Positions 1-7,291 are shown, counted from the stretch's first letter. The stretch is DNA of 11,762 bases from Patescibacteria group bacterium UBA2100 (GCA_002331185.1 DCYW01000027.1:1653-13414); one strand, 5' to 3'. Numbers and translations: made by a program. Notes: generated from the sequence alone by a model not told the origin.

Positions 1-20
1 AGTGCGCAGGCACTGTTTTT
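1..20 (+). terminator. Terminator-like hairpin for an off-window plus-strand gene (partial)
   Basis: AGTGC and GCACT form a 5-bp stem around a GCAG loop (1-14), followed by G and five T. This is the form of an intrinsic terminator for a plus-strand gene left of the window. The stem may continue beyond the left edge, so its real strength cannot be judged. Confidence 0.4.
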
Positions 21-32
21 CTTAACGTTTTG

Positions 33-104
33 TGCCCTTGCTTGGAGTCGAACCGAGATCTAGTCCTTAGGAGGGACTTGTTTTATCCATTAAACTACAA
101 GGGC
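33..104 (-). tRNA. tRNA-Arg, anticodon CCU
   Basis: The minus strand folds as a complete cloverleaf. The acceptor arms GCCCTTG/CAAGGGC pair over 7 bp. The D stem GTTT/AAAC encloses a loop with the GG pair, and the anticodon stem AGTCC/GGACT encloses loop CTCCTAA, so the anticodon is CCT, which reads the arginine codon AGG. The variable loop has four bases, and the T arm CTCGG/CCAAG has loop TTCGACT. One T-stem pair is an A.C mismatch. The discriminator base is A. The next bases are CAA rather than CCA, so the CCA tail is not encoded and must be added after transcription by CCA-adding enzyme. No gene lies immediately beside it on the same strand except the redoxin upstream, which is separated by a strong terminator. 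Confidence 0.95.
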
Positions 105-118
105 GTGAAAATACTCTA

Positions 119-152
119 ACACAAAACTCACCGCAAGCGGTGAGTTTTGTGT
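119..152 (-). terminator. Strong symmetrical terminator after the redoxin gene
   Basis: Bases 119-134 and 137-152 are a perfect 16-bp inverted repeat (ACACAAAACTCACCGC and its complement) with an AA centre, so the real loop is about CAAG. The arms carry AAAA/TTTT runs, giving a U-rich 3' arm on either strand. It lies 18 bp after the redoxin stop codon and 14 bp before the tRNA 5' end. It probably ends the redoxin transcript and insulates the tRNA. A long T run after the stem is missing. Confidence 0.75.
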
Positions 153-170
153 ATGTTTATTGACTATATA

Positions 171-410
171 TTATAGCCCTAGAAGATTCTTGATTCGTTC
201 TTCATCAAATCCTATCACCATTTCTTCTCCAATAAATATCACAGGCACTCCCATTTGCCCACTTCGCGTAACCATCTCCTGTGCCTTTTCTTGATCAGAA
301 GCTACGTCATGCTCAGTGTACTCAACATTGTTTGCTGCAAAAAACTCTTTTGCTTGTTTGCAAAAATGACATGTTGGTGTGCTATATATAACTACTTGTT
401 TATCGCTCAT
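171..410 (-). CDS. Glutaredoxin-like / NrdH-type redoxin
   Basis: A 79-residue thiol-disulfide oxidoreductase of the thioredoxin fold, expected to be cytoplasmic. The active site CHFC is at residues 14-17, after the first beta strand (VVIYSTPTC). The cis-proline motif GVPVIFIG is at 54-61, and the GF turn near 67-68 fits glutaredoxin/NrdH and YruB-like proteins. A longer reading from an ATG at 450-452 would add 14 residues. I prefer the ATG at 408-410 because an extended -10 box (TGATATACT) lies between the two, and because the shorter form begins as the family usually does. No Shine-Dalgarno motif is seen at either start. Redoxins of this kind commonly reduce ribonucleotide reductase. The window's NrdJ has the C-terminal cysteine pair that would accept electrons, so a partnership is plausible but inferred. 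It could instead serve other disulfides. Confidence 0.88.
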   Translation of the reverse strand: MSDKQVVIYSTPTCHFCKQAKEFFAANNVEYTEHDVASDQEKAQEMVTRSGQMGVPVIFIGEEMVIGFDEERIKNLLGL

Positions 411-438
411 AGTGCAGACATTATTTTGTAACCTATTT

Positions 439-447
439 AGTATATCA
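439..447 (-). promoter_or_regulatory. Extended -10 promoter of the redoxin gene
   Basis: The minus strand reads TGATATACT, a TGn extended -10 with hexamer TATACT at 439-444. Transcription would start near 432, giving a leader of about 22 nt before the ATG at 410. No good -35 is seen. A palindrome, CATCGC-6-GCGATG (450-467), lies where the -35 region would be and could be an operator or a weak end for the ftsB-like transcript. Confidence 0.55.
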
Positions 448-500
448 TGCATCGCACTAAAGCGATGATAGTAAAATGGGATACGATACTTCTCAATCTC

Positions 501-881
501 CTACTCAAATCCAAAAAAACGTACTATCCTAAACCAGATTCCTGCATCTGATAACTCAACAACTTCCTCCCTACTTGGTGTATCTACAAGCACAATAAGT
601 CTCTCCCCTTCTCTGCCTACATCAAATTTTTGCCGTATCTCTTCTTCAAGACCTCGTTTTGTATTAAGTTGTGCGAGTTCTTCTTTAAGGAGCATCTCGC
701 GTTTGTACAACGTCTCTAATTCTTGCACTGCTCTTTCTTTATTTTTCTGCGCAAATGATGCCTTCGTGTATACACCCCATGTGCCTTTTGCAAATAGTAT
801 AAAAAGTATTAAAAGAAAAATAATTCCCAGTTTGCCAAAGAAAAGTTTCTTAAGTGCACGTTTATCACTTACGCGTAACAT
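501..881 (-). CDS. FtsB/DivIC-type septum formation initiator
   Basis: About 126 residues with the layout of FtsB/DivIC divisome proteins. A short basic cytoplasmic start (RVSDKRALKKLFFGK) is followed by one membrane helix (GIIFLLILFILFAKG, residues about 18-32). A charged coiled coil over roughly residues 43-75 ends in a Q/N-rich stretch and an RGLEEEIRQKF motif. After that comes the family's GE-x-L-IVLV segment. FtsB proteins join FtsL and FtsQ at mid-cell and help activate septal peptidoglycan synthesis. The reading frame can be extended to a GTG at 894-896, but that codon overlaps the -10 box. The ATG at 879-881 lies 6 nt past that box and is the better start. It is divergent from a 48-residue membrane protein gene. 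The C-terminal tail (SDAGIWFRIVRFFGFE) is hydrophobic and of unknown role. Confidence 0.82.
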   Translation of the reverse strand: MLRVSDKRALKKLFFGKLGIIFLLILFILFAKGTWGVYTKASFAQKNKERAVQELETLYKREMLLKEELAQLNTKRGLEEEIRQKFDVGREGERLIVLVDTPSREEVVELSDAGIWFRIVRFFGFE

Positions 882-887
882 ATCTAT

Positions 888-893
888 AGTATA
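888..893 (-). promoter_or_regulatory. -10 box of the ftsB-like gene, leaderless arrangement
   Basis: The minus strand reads TATACT at 888-893, with only 6 nt (ATAGAT) before the ATG at 879-881. A start of transcription at the usual distance would fall on the A of ATG, predicting a leaderless mRNA. No -35 close to consensus is visible in the 51-bp divergent gap. Confidence 0.5.
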
Positions 894-919
894 CACTGTG
901 CGAAAATCTTAGAGTATTA

Positions 920-925
920 TATACT
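920..925 (+). promoter_or_regulatory. -10 box of the 48-residue membrane protein gene, leaderless arrangement
   Basis: TATACT at 920-925 is followed by 7 nt and then the ATG at 933. This is the same spacing as at the divergent ftsB-like gene and again predicts a leaderless or nearly leaderless transcript. The -35 region is not recognisable. Confidence 0.5.
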
Positions 926-932
926 GGTGTCT

Positions 933-1079
933 ATGAGTTTCTTATACGATGAGAAAACACGCAAAGCGATGAAATGGATATGGATTGTTATAGCGATTCT
1001 TATTATTGTCAGTATGGTTATGCTATACGCTCCAGGCCTCATACCTGGCGGCGGAGCACTCTCCGCACCAATTTCATAA
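933..1079 (+). CDS. Small single-pass membrane protein, 48 residues, function unknown
   Basis: An open frame from ATG 933 to TAA 1077-1079. It begins MSFLYDEKTRKAMKW, followed by a clear membrane helix (WIWIVIAILIIVSMVMLY, residues about 15-32) and an APGLIPGGG segment. The charged start followed by one helix predicts a membrane protein with its N-terminus inside. It has a -10 box at the right distance, it fills the gap between the ftsB-like gene and lepA, and its stop is only 10 bp from the lepA stop on the other strand. My recollection is that short proteins of this type, with a DEKT-K-KWxW start and APGL end, recur in Parcubacteria, but I cannot check this. No function can be assigned. Proximity to a divisome protein is only a weak hint of an envelope role. 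Confidence 0.7.
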   Translation: MSFLYDEKTRKAMKWIWIVIAILIIVSMVMLYAPGLIPGGGALSAPIS

Positions 1080-1089
1080 AATAGAACGT

Positions 1090-2871
1090 TTATTCGCTTC
1101 GCATGACTTTCATAAACACTTCGTGAGGAATGTGTACTCTTCCTCGTGCAAGTGCTTTTTTCTTTCCCTTCTTTTGTTTTTCGAGAAGTTTCTTTTTCCG
1201 TGTTATATCACCACCGTACAAATATCCAGTGACATCTTTCCGCATCGCTGATATTTTTTCTCCGGCAATAATGCGCCCTTGACTCTTGGCTTGAATCTTT
1301 ACCACAAATAACTGCTTGGGAAGCATATCTTTTAGTTTTACTACCATTTCGCGTGCCTCTTCTTCTAACCTTCTCTTTGAAACGATTCTACTAAACGCAG
1401 GTGAAAGCTCTTCAGCAATGAGTATATCGAGACGCGTTACGTTTGCATCACGCATCTCTATTTGTTCGTACGAAAGCGATGCAAAACCTGAGGATATATT
1501 CTTCAACTTATCAAAAAAATTTCTCATCATTTCACGTAATGGCATCTCAGCAATTATCTGAGTTCGCCCATCAGGCATCGTTTCTGTTTCTACTACCATA
1601 CCTTCATGCTCATGCAGTAGCGGCATAATACCAGAGAGATGTCCAGATGGGGCAAGAATACTTGCCCGTACCCATTGCTCCCGGATGCCAGCTGCTTCTC
1701 CGTCATTTGGAAAACGAGTTGGAGTGTATACTGTCTGAATAGCACCATCTTTCAATGTTACTTCATAGACAGTCGTTGGGAGCGTTACGATAAGTTCTAC
1801 ATCAAACTCACGGCGTAGTCGTTCAGTTATAATTTCCATATGGAGCATACCGAGAAATCCACACCGAAATCCACGCCCCATAACTCCTGAAGATTCTTCC
1901 TCATAGGAAAGAGACGAGTCCATAAGTCGCAATCGCTCGAGCGATTGTCGCAAAAGTGCTAAATCATCCTGGCTTTCAGGATACACACTTGCCCAGATAA
2001 CCGGTCGCGGTTCTCTGTATCCAGGCAGTGCCTCTGTGTTTGAACGGAGAGAAAGTACAGTATCTCCAACACCGACAATTCCTGGTTTCTTAATTCCTGT
2101 TATAATGTAACCAATTTCTCCAACGGAAAGAGCATCGCGCGTTTCCTCTTCTGGGGTAAATATGCCTGTTTCAAGAGCAGTAAACTGTTCTCCTGCTTCT
2201 GCAAATGTAACTTTTTCTCCTCTTTTTAGTACACCTTCAATAATGCGTACGAAAAGTACAATTCCTCTGTGATCTGAGTATTGGAAGTCAAATATCAGTG
2301 CGCGCAAGTCATTCCCCTCAATATCTGGCGCGGGTACTTTGTTTACAATCACATCTAACAAATCAGCAACCCCTTCTCCAGTTTTCCCTGATGTTGTACG
2401 AATCTCATCTTCATCAATTTCAAGAAGTAGCGACAGATCGGCCTTAATATCTTCAGTGCGAGCGAGAGGTGAGTCAATTTTGGAAAGTACTGGTATAACC
2501 ACAAGGTCTTGTTCTCGCGCAAGGTGTAATACTGAAAGCGTTTGTGCTTGTATACCTTGTGTTGCATCTACTAACAACACAACCCCTTCAACAGCCTTGA
2601 GTGCTCGCGACACCTCGTATGAGAAATCTATGTGACCAGGTGTATCAATTAAATTTAGAATAAATTCTTTATCACCACTTTTCCAATTCATACGAACTGG
2701 CTGCATTTTTATAGTGATGCCGCGTTCTCTTTCTAAATCCATCTTATCCAATACTTGATTACGCATTTTGCGCTCAGAAATTGTACTCGTTACCTCAAGC
2801 ATACGGTCAGCCAATGTAGACTTACCATGATCGATATGTGCGATAATGCTGAAATTTCTTATGTTTTTCAT
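1090..2871 (-). CDS. lepA: Elongation factor 4 (LepA), ribosome-bound translational GTPase
   Basis: A 593-residue full-length member of the LepA/EF-4 family, which binds the ribosome, can back-translocate tRNAs and affects initiation and elongation. The GTPase domain shows G1 AHIDHGKST (11-19), switch I RGITIK (50-55), G3 DTPGH (76-80) with the catalytic histidine, and G5 SGK near 161-163. The G4 motif reads SKID (130-133) instead of the usual NKID, a conservative but noticeable change. EF-G-like beta-barrel and alpha/beta domains follow. The LepA-specific C-terminal domain ends with YGGDITRKKKLLEKQK and GKKK, a family hallmark. The start is fixed by the canonical MKNIRNFSIIAHID opening. It follows murJ by 64 bp on the same strand. 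A possible -10 (TAATAC) lies 11 nt upstream of the ATG, so it may have its own transcript as well as read-through. It converges with the 48-residue gene. Confidence 0.97.
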   Translation of the reverse strand: MKNIRNFSIIAHIDHGKSTLADRMLEVTSTISERKMRNQVLDKMDLERERGITIKMQPVRMNWKSGDKEFILNLIDTPGHIDFSYEVSRALKAVEGVVLLVDATQGIQAQTLSVLHLAREQDLVVIPVLSKIDSPLARTEDIKADLSLLLEIDEDEIRTTSGKTGEGVADLLDVIVNKVPAPDIEGNDLRALIFDFQYSDHRGIVLFVRIIEGVLKRGEKVTFAEAGEQFTALETGIFTPEEETRDALSVGEIGYIITGIKKPGIVGVGDTVLSLRSNTEALPGYREPRPVIWASVYPESQDDLALLRQSLERLRLMDSSLSYEEESSGVMGRGFRCGFLGMLHMEIITERLRREFDVELIVTLPTTVYEVTLKDGAIQTVYTPTRFPNDGEAAGIREQWVRASILAPSGHLSGIMPLLHEHEGMVVETETMPDGRTQIIAEMPLREMMRNFFDKLKNISSGFASLSYEQIEMRDANVTRLDILIAEELSPAFSRIVSKRRLEEEAREMVVKLKDMLPKQLFVVKIQAKSQGRIIAGEKISAMRKDVTGYLYGGDITRKKKLLEKQKKGKKKALARGRVHIPHEVFMKVMRSE

Positions 2872-2890
2872 ATTACTTTACTGTATTACA

Positions 2891-2905
2891 ACACTGGTTC
2901 AGTGT
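2891..2905. repeat. Short palindrome between murJ and lepA
   Basis: ACACTG-GTT-CAGTGT is a perfect 6-bp inverted repeat in the 64-bp gap, just upstream of a possible lepA -10. It has no T run. It may be an operator, a weak pause hairpin or chance. Confidence 0.4.
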
Positions 2906-2935
2906 AAGAAAGAAATGTATCTGCCACTGTTTTGA

Positions 2936-4612
2936 TTACATATCTGTTCCACGCTCAGTCCCAGTCGGTAAGATTGGAACATACTGCCAGAATTTAGTGT
3001 GCCATGCCACCCATACCTCCTGAATTTCACGGTTCCCCAAAGCACGGAGCACGATAGCGCCTGCGACAATACCGACTATACCGCCAATAAAACCTATCAA
3101 AAACACTCCTAGGAGAGTATCTATGTTAAATACTCCATCTAGCGCATCAAGAGTTTGGTGTGCCGCAAATGCAGCAACGACAGCAGCCGAAAAACTCTCA
3201 AAAATAGGTTTTCGCATATGCTCCCGTAGTGAGCCAAAGTCTCTCTCGAACAAAAAGAAGAACACTACAATATTCACAATAGAGAAGAAAGCATACGAGA
3301 GCGGGAGCATGAGCACTTCGGTTCCACTAATACCTTCCACACGCAGCAAATGCTCAATAAAATATCTCCATAACTCATTATGTGCGAACGCCCACAACAA
3401 TGCATATGCACCTCCGATTATCCCTATGGCGGTGGCGACATTTACTAGCAATGGCTTGAGTGTTTCACCAGCTGCATAGTAACCACGAATAAACAATAGG
3501 GAGAGTGCTTGTGCAGTGAGTGACACGATAAATAGTGCGAGCGCCGCTGCAGTCAGGCGCGTATCAGACCAATCAAATTCCCCTGAACCTAATACCACGC
3601 GAACGATATGAGCACGCAAGACAATCACTAGTGCGGTAAGTGGTACAGACCAAAAAATAACATGACGTGATGCTGTCACCATTTGATCAAAAAAATGACT
3701 GATTTCTCCACGAGAAAGAAAGCGTGCCAGTGTTGGAAATGCAGCAACAGAATAACTTGCACCAATAATAGCCAGTGGTGCAGCCTGTAAGTTAAATGCG
3801 AGGGAAAATACAGAAATAGATCCAACACCAAGTGTCGCCGATATAATTACCAAGATAAGAAGTGCGAGCTGATTTGCCGTTATTGAAAGCGTTCGTGGAA
3901 TCGATACGGAAATAATATCCCACATTTCAGCAAGCCGTACCGTGAATGTCTTTGGTTGCAAATAACCGGTGCGTATACTAAACGGTATCTGTATGCCCAT
4001 GTGCAAAATAGCACCTATCAAAACGCCATAAGCAATTCCAAGAAGTCCGAAAATAGGATACAGTGCCAAAATACCGAATATGATACTTATGTTGTAGAGT
4101 AACGGCGCAATCGCATAGATAACGTATCTTCCGCTTATTTGTGTCACACTTGCTAAAATACCTGATAGCCCAAGAAAAAATGGTTGTAAGAGTAATATTC
4201 TGCTCATGGTAATCAGAACATCGCTCTCAAGAAGTAACGATGAGAAAAAAATACGAAGTATGTGCGGCATAAAAATCCACAAGAATATTGTCAAGAGAAG
4301 CATCAACACCGAGAAGCTGGCAATAACCCCCCCGATTATTTCACTCCTCTTTTCTTTATCACTATACTCCGTAAGCAAAGGTACTAAAATGAATACCGAC
4401 ACAAGTGATGCAATAGAAACAAACACTATGTCTGGAATACGAAATGCCGCATAGTAAATATCAAGCATCTCGCTCGCACCAAATGTAGACGCTAAAAGTC
4501 TATCTCGAAACAGCGCTAAAAGTGTTGAGAGTAATGCAAAGAAACCCAAAAGATACGCGGCTTCGTGCAAACCACGTATCTCTCCTTCTACAAATCTCAA
4601 AATTCGTTGCAT
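2936..4612 (-). CDS. murJ: Lipid II flippase MurJ (MviN family)
   Basis: A 558-residue polytopic inner-membrane protein of the MOP/MATE-like superfamily, with about 14 hydrophobic helices by eye. The N-terminal part has the MurJ signature: FRDRLLASTFGASEMLD (residues about 35-51) and AAFRIPDI (55-62), matching the conserved FARD...FGA...D.F.VAF..PN pattern of MurJ. Arginines 36, 38 and 58 are in the zone that lines the central cavity. A later conserved SYSVAAFPTLAR segment is also present. MurJ moves lipid-linked peptidoglycan precursor from the inner to the outer leaflet. The gene starts 21 bp after the stop of the ligase-like/TPR gene, so co-transcription is likely. No Shine-Dalgarno motif precedes the ATG. 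Another MOP-type flippase, for example for glycan lipids, is possible, given the neighbour that resembles an O-antigen ligase. Confidence 0.88.
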   Translation of the reverse strand: MQRILRFVEGEIRGLHEAAYLLGFFALLSTLLALFRDRLLASTFGASEMLDIYYAAFRIPDIVFVSIASLVSVFILVPLLTEYSDKEKRSEIIGGVIASFSVLMLLLTIFLWIFMPHILRIFFSSLLLESDVLITMSRILLLQPFFLGLSGILASVTQISGRYVIYAIAPLLYNISIIFGILALYPIFGLLGIAYGVLIGAILHMGIQIPFSIRTGYLQPKTFTVRLAEMWDIISVSIPRTLSITANQLALLILVIISATLGVGSISVFSLAFNLQAAPLAIIGASYSVAAFPTLARFLSRGEISHFFDQMVTASRHVIFWSVPLTALVIVLRAHIVRVVLGSGEFDWSDTRLTAAALALFIVSLTAQALSLLFIRGYYAAGETLKPLLVNVATAIGIIGGAYALLWAFAHNELWRYFIEHLLRVEGISGTEVLMLPLSYAFFSIVNIVVFFFLFERDFGSLREHMRKPIFESFSAAVVAAFAAHQTLDALDGVFNIDTLLGVFLIGFIGGIVGIVAGAIVLRALGNREIQEVWVAWHTKFWQYVPILPTGTERGTDM

Positions 4613-4633
4613 GGCTTAGTAGCCTAGCACACA

Positions 4634-7009
4634 TTAGTTGTCCTCAGAAACTGGTAGCTCTGTTGCGTCACCAAGAGCAGCACTTACCTGTTCAAGAGCA
4701 GCAGCTGCTGAACCCCCCTCTCTCAATGCTTCTACAACAGTTTGGATTTCTTCGTTCTCTGGATTAAGAACGGCAATTCTCTCAAATACAGCAAGAGCCC
4801 CCTCTGCGTTATCTAGTTTCTCGTATGCAAGACCAAGGTAGTACAAAGCATTGGAATAATTTGGATCAAGCGCCACCGCACGCTCTAAGACTGGAATAAC
4901 CCTATCGTATGCCTCAACGCTATACTGCAGCACTCCGAGTTGGAACAAAAGCCCGGTATTATTTGGATTAAGAACTACCACAGACTCAGTTGAAGCAATC
5001 GCATCCTCAACATTGTTTTCACCAATAGCAATTTGTGAAAGTAGATAGAACGCGTCTGTGTAATTACTCTTTAAAGCTAGCGCCTCTCGTGCATACGTCT
5101 TTGCACCCTGGATATCATTGTTATTAAGCGCAAGACGAGCAAGGCTCAATGGAATTTGCGGAGTACGAGCATTGCGTGTTTGTGCTTCAGAATAAGCGGC
5201 TACCGCACTATCATAAGACCCTTCGATCTCAAGAGGTACAAGGCTTGAATAGACATCTGCGAGCAATAGCCAACTTTGGTAATTATCTCCATCAATGGTT
5301 ACAACAGACTGAGCCGCAGAAATTGTTTTCGTGAGCTCTTCCTGAAATCGAGCTTGTAAATCTTCTGTATCAGCATTCTCTTCGTTTAAGATTTCTGAAA
5401 GTTTTGCAACACCAATGTTTGTTCGTAATTGCGCTGGTCGTACGTCCCCAGGAAACAGTGAAATACGTCTTTCTGAAATAGTCTCTGCTTTATTTAAGTC
5501 TCCTGCATTTGCTGCCGCAACGATGTTAGAGACCAAGACGTTCGTTCGAATTCTCTCAACGGTAATTGCTGTAAATGCAATTGTTATAACAAAAATTGCA
5601 ACAAATATTTCAGTTACTGCAATACCAGCAGCATAATTATGGTGGGAGCGTATTTCACCAACTTTCAATACACCTGAGATGCGAGCGGCTGCAATCACAA
5701 TACCCGTGAGGATAAATGTATAGGCAAGCACGACTGTTTGCGGTACATAGACAATCGTAAGCACCCACAAATATCCAGCACCAAGGAATGAAGAAATGAT
5801 CATATACATGTGCGCTGGTTGTACTGCTCTATGTATAAGTAATCTAAATCCAAGATGAATAAAGGAAGCAAAGAATAGCAACCACAAAACTCCAACTACC
5901 AATCCGCCAGTGACAAATGCACTTGGAATATATCCAATCCCAAAGTTGAAATCAACACTCCAAAAGTTCGTTTCGTTTACAGCCTGTGGCTTGTAATCTA
6001 CCCACGCTTCTCTGAATGAGTTTGGTCCTACACCAAAGAGTGTATTTTCTTTTAGAGCTCCTGTTCCGGCAGTAATAGTTCCTTCCCAAGATGGCCGTAC
6101 GTCTACATACGCTATGTTAAATGTCTCAGAAATTTGTGTACTGAACACACTACCACCAAAGATGAATACCAGACTCACAAGAACAACAACACCGCTCGGG
6201 GCGATGCGTTTCCATGGAAATCGCGGAGTAAATGTACCACTCTTTTGATCATGTGATGCGTCTGAGAAAATGTACACGGAGATGAGCAAGGCTGCGATCA
6301 TAAGCGTTACCCATACAGCAAGTAGATTTACCAAAACAAGAAGGAATAATGCGAGTACAGATAACAAGTACAAAACACCACGTACTGCCCTGGAAGTAAA
6401 GAGAGCGAGTCCAGAAAGTGCCATAATAAGCGCAAGACCGCTCATTACTCCAAGATCATTCCAACTTCCTAAGACTGTTACGGTTGAATCATTCGAAAAC
6501 AAAGTGGGTAAGATGACGTCTCCACCAATAACTACTCGAACAATCTGGAATATTGCAATAATGAAGAACGCCGCAAGAGCTGCTTGCTGAAGACGAATGA
6601 AGTGCACAACCTTTTCTGTTGTGAGTGCAGCTACGCTAAGAGTTGCAACAAAAGTAAAGAGAGCGATGACCGTATCACGTTCAAATCCAAATCCAACGAA
6701 CGATTGCATTATATTGCCAGACAATACGGCCGTAACAACATACCCGACAATGAGTAGTAATGAGGTCCATAATACGTTTGTATTAGGGAAAACTACTCGC
6801 TGTTCTTTAAAACGCGCAACGGTCCACAAGAGCAGTGCTGCAAATACGCCAAGAGCGATGATTGACATCTTTCCCATAGCAAGCGGCAACCATGCAGTTG
6901 GAAATACAGCTAAAGGTAGTAAAAATACGACAAGGCGAAGTAGTGTTCGTGCAGCCCCATCGAGTCGACTTGTAGTCGCATTACCTGTTTCAATTGGTAC
7001 AGTATCCAT
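4634..7009 (-). CDS. O-antigen-ligase-like (Wzy_C/WaaL) membrane protein with C-terminal TPR domain
   Basis: A 791-residue protein in two halves. Residues about 22-445 are polytopic, with roughly ten or more membrane helices. A large external loop after the helix near 272-286 holds RPSWEGTI (305-312) and FGVGPNSF (325-332), the arginine and G-x-GPN-SF motifs typical of WaaL/Wzy-type glycan ligases and polymerases. A last helix (about 463-483) leads to a soluble C-terminus. This contains helical repeats at about 492-520 and 575-755 with the TPR pattern, for example ALYYLGLAYEKLDNAEGALA, and with regular NPNN/DPNY turns. Such proteins transfer or polymerise lipid-linked glycans, or glycosylate proteins, at the outer face of the membrane. 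The TPRs would then bind a partner or substrate. It is the first gene of the block with murJ and lepA and has its own extended -10 promoter. The substrate is unknown. Confidence 0.82.
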   Translation of the reverse strand: MDTVPIETGNATTSRLDGAARTLLRLVVFLLPLAVFPTAWLPLAMGKMSIIALGVFAALLLWTVARFKEQRVVFPNTNVLWTSLLLIVGYVVTAVLSGNIMQSFVGFGFERDTVIALFTFVATLSVAALTTEKVVHFIRLQQAALAAFFIIAIFQIVRVVIGGDVILPTLFSNDSTVTVLGSWNDLGVMSGLALIMALSGLALFTSRAVRGVLYLLSVLALFLLVLVNLLAVWVTLMIAALLISVYIFSDASHDQKSGTFTPRFPWKRIAPSGVVVLVSLVFIFGGSVFSTQISETFNIAYVDVRPSWEGTITAGTGALKENTLFGVGPNSFREAWVDYKPQAVNETNFWSVDFNFGIGYIPSAFVTGGLVVGVLWLLFFASFIHLGFRLLIHRAVQPAHMYMIISSFLGAGYLWVLTIVYVPQTVVLAYTFILTGIVIAAARISGVLKVGEIRSHHNYAAGIAVTEIFVAIFVITIAFTAITVERIRTNVLVSNIVAAANAGDLNKAETISERRISLFPGDVRPAQLRTNIGVAKLSEILNEENADTEDLQARFQEELTKTISAAQSVVTIDGDNYQSWLLLADVYSSLVPLEIEGSYDSAVAAYSEAQTRNARTPQIPLSLARLALNNNDIQGAKTYAREALALKSNYTDAFYLLSQIAIGENNVEDAIASTESVVVLNPNNTGLLFQLGVLQYSVEAYDRVIPVLERAVALDPNYSNALYYLGLAYEKLDNAEGALAVFERIAVLNPENEEIQTVVEALREGGSAAAALEQVSAALGDATELPVSEDN

Positions 7010-7041
7010 AATTCGAATGATAAATATATTAATTATCTTTT

Positions 7042-7050
7042 ATTATACCA
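7042..7050 (-). promoter_or_regulatory. Extended -10 promoter of the ligase/murJ/lepA block
   Basis: The minus strand reads TGGTATAAT, a perfect TGn extended -10 with consensus hexamer at 7042-7047. Transcription would start near 7035, leaving a 5' leader of about 25 nt that has no Shine-Dalgarno motif. A small palindrome GTGCAT-6-ATGCAC (7051-7068) lies over the spacer and could be a regulatory site. Confidence 0.65.
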
Positions 7051-7081
7051 GTGCATGCCGTAATGCACATCAACATGTGTG

Positions 7082-7120
7082 TATCAAAAAACCATCCCTC
7101 AAGGGGATGGTTTTTTGATA
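7082..7120 (-). terminator. Strong terminator after the RNase P RNA gene
   Basis: A 17-bp perfect stem (7082-7098 with 7104-7120) has a 5-base loop and A6/T6 runs in the arms. It starts 10 bp after the predicted rnpB 3' end and lies just upstream of the next promoter. By symmetry it could work in both directions, but only the minus-strand transcript is known to need it. Confidence 0.85.
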
Positions 7121-7260
7121 TTTTGACACTCGTATCTATAAGCCGGATTCTGTCCCCGTATGTATGTCATGCATACGGTGTATAGTCATTTATCTGGGAT
7201 AACTGTCTCCAATTACCTCGATGCGGCACTCCAAGCGCATCGCACTACGTGCAATGTACG

Positions 7261-7291
7261 TAGTTTATAGTTCGTAGTTGATAGTTTGTAG
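7261..7291. repeat. Tandem heptamer repeat inside rnpB
   Basis: The plus strand carries four consecutive heptamers, TAGTTTA, TAGTTCG, TAGTTGA and TAGTTTG, and then TAG. In the RNA this reads as CTA followed by four AACTA-containing heptamers. The array lies in the enlarged region between P5' and P18. Bases 7277-7285 can pair with 7312-7320 (8 of 9 positions), so part of the array could form one strand of an arm capped by the small hairpin at 7296-7308. Confidence 0.8.

Noticed and set aside
450..452. Upstream ATG giving a 93-residue redoxin
   Set aside because: The added 14 residues overlap an extended -10 box and do not resemble the family's N-terminus; the ATG at 408-410 fits better.
894..896. 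GTG start for the FtsB-like protein
   Set aside because: It lies immediately upstream of the -10 box (888-893) on the minus strand; the ATG at 879-881 is correctly placed after it.
6597..7118. 173-codon plus-strand frame opposite the start of the ligase-like gene
   Set aside because: Antisense to a well-supported membrane protein, rich in T/S/N as expected from reversed codons, and it runs into the rnpB terminator.
7261..7291. Heptamers considered as a CRISPR array or iteron origin
   Set aside because: Units are 7 bp, contiguous, few and within a structural RNA gene, with no spacers and no replication gene nearby.
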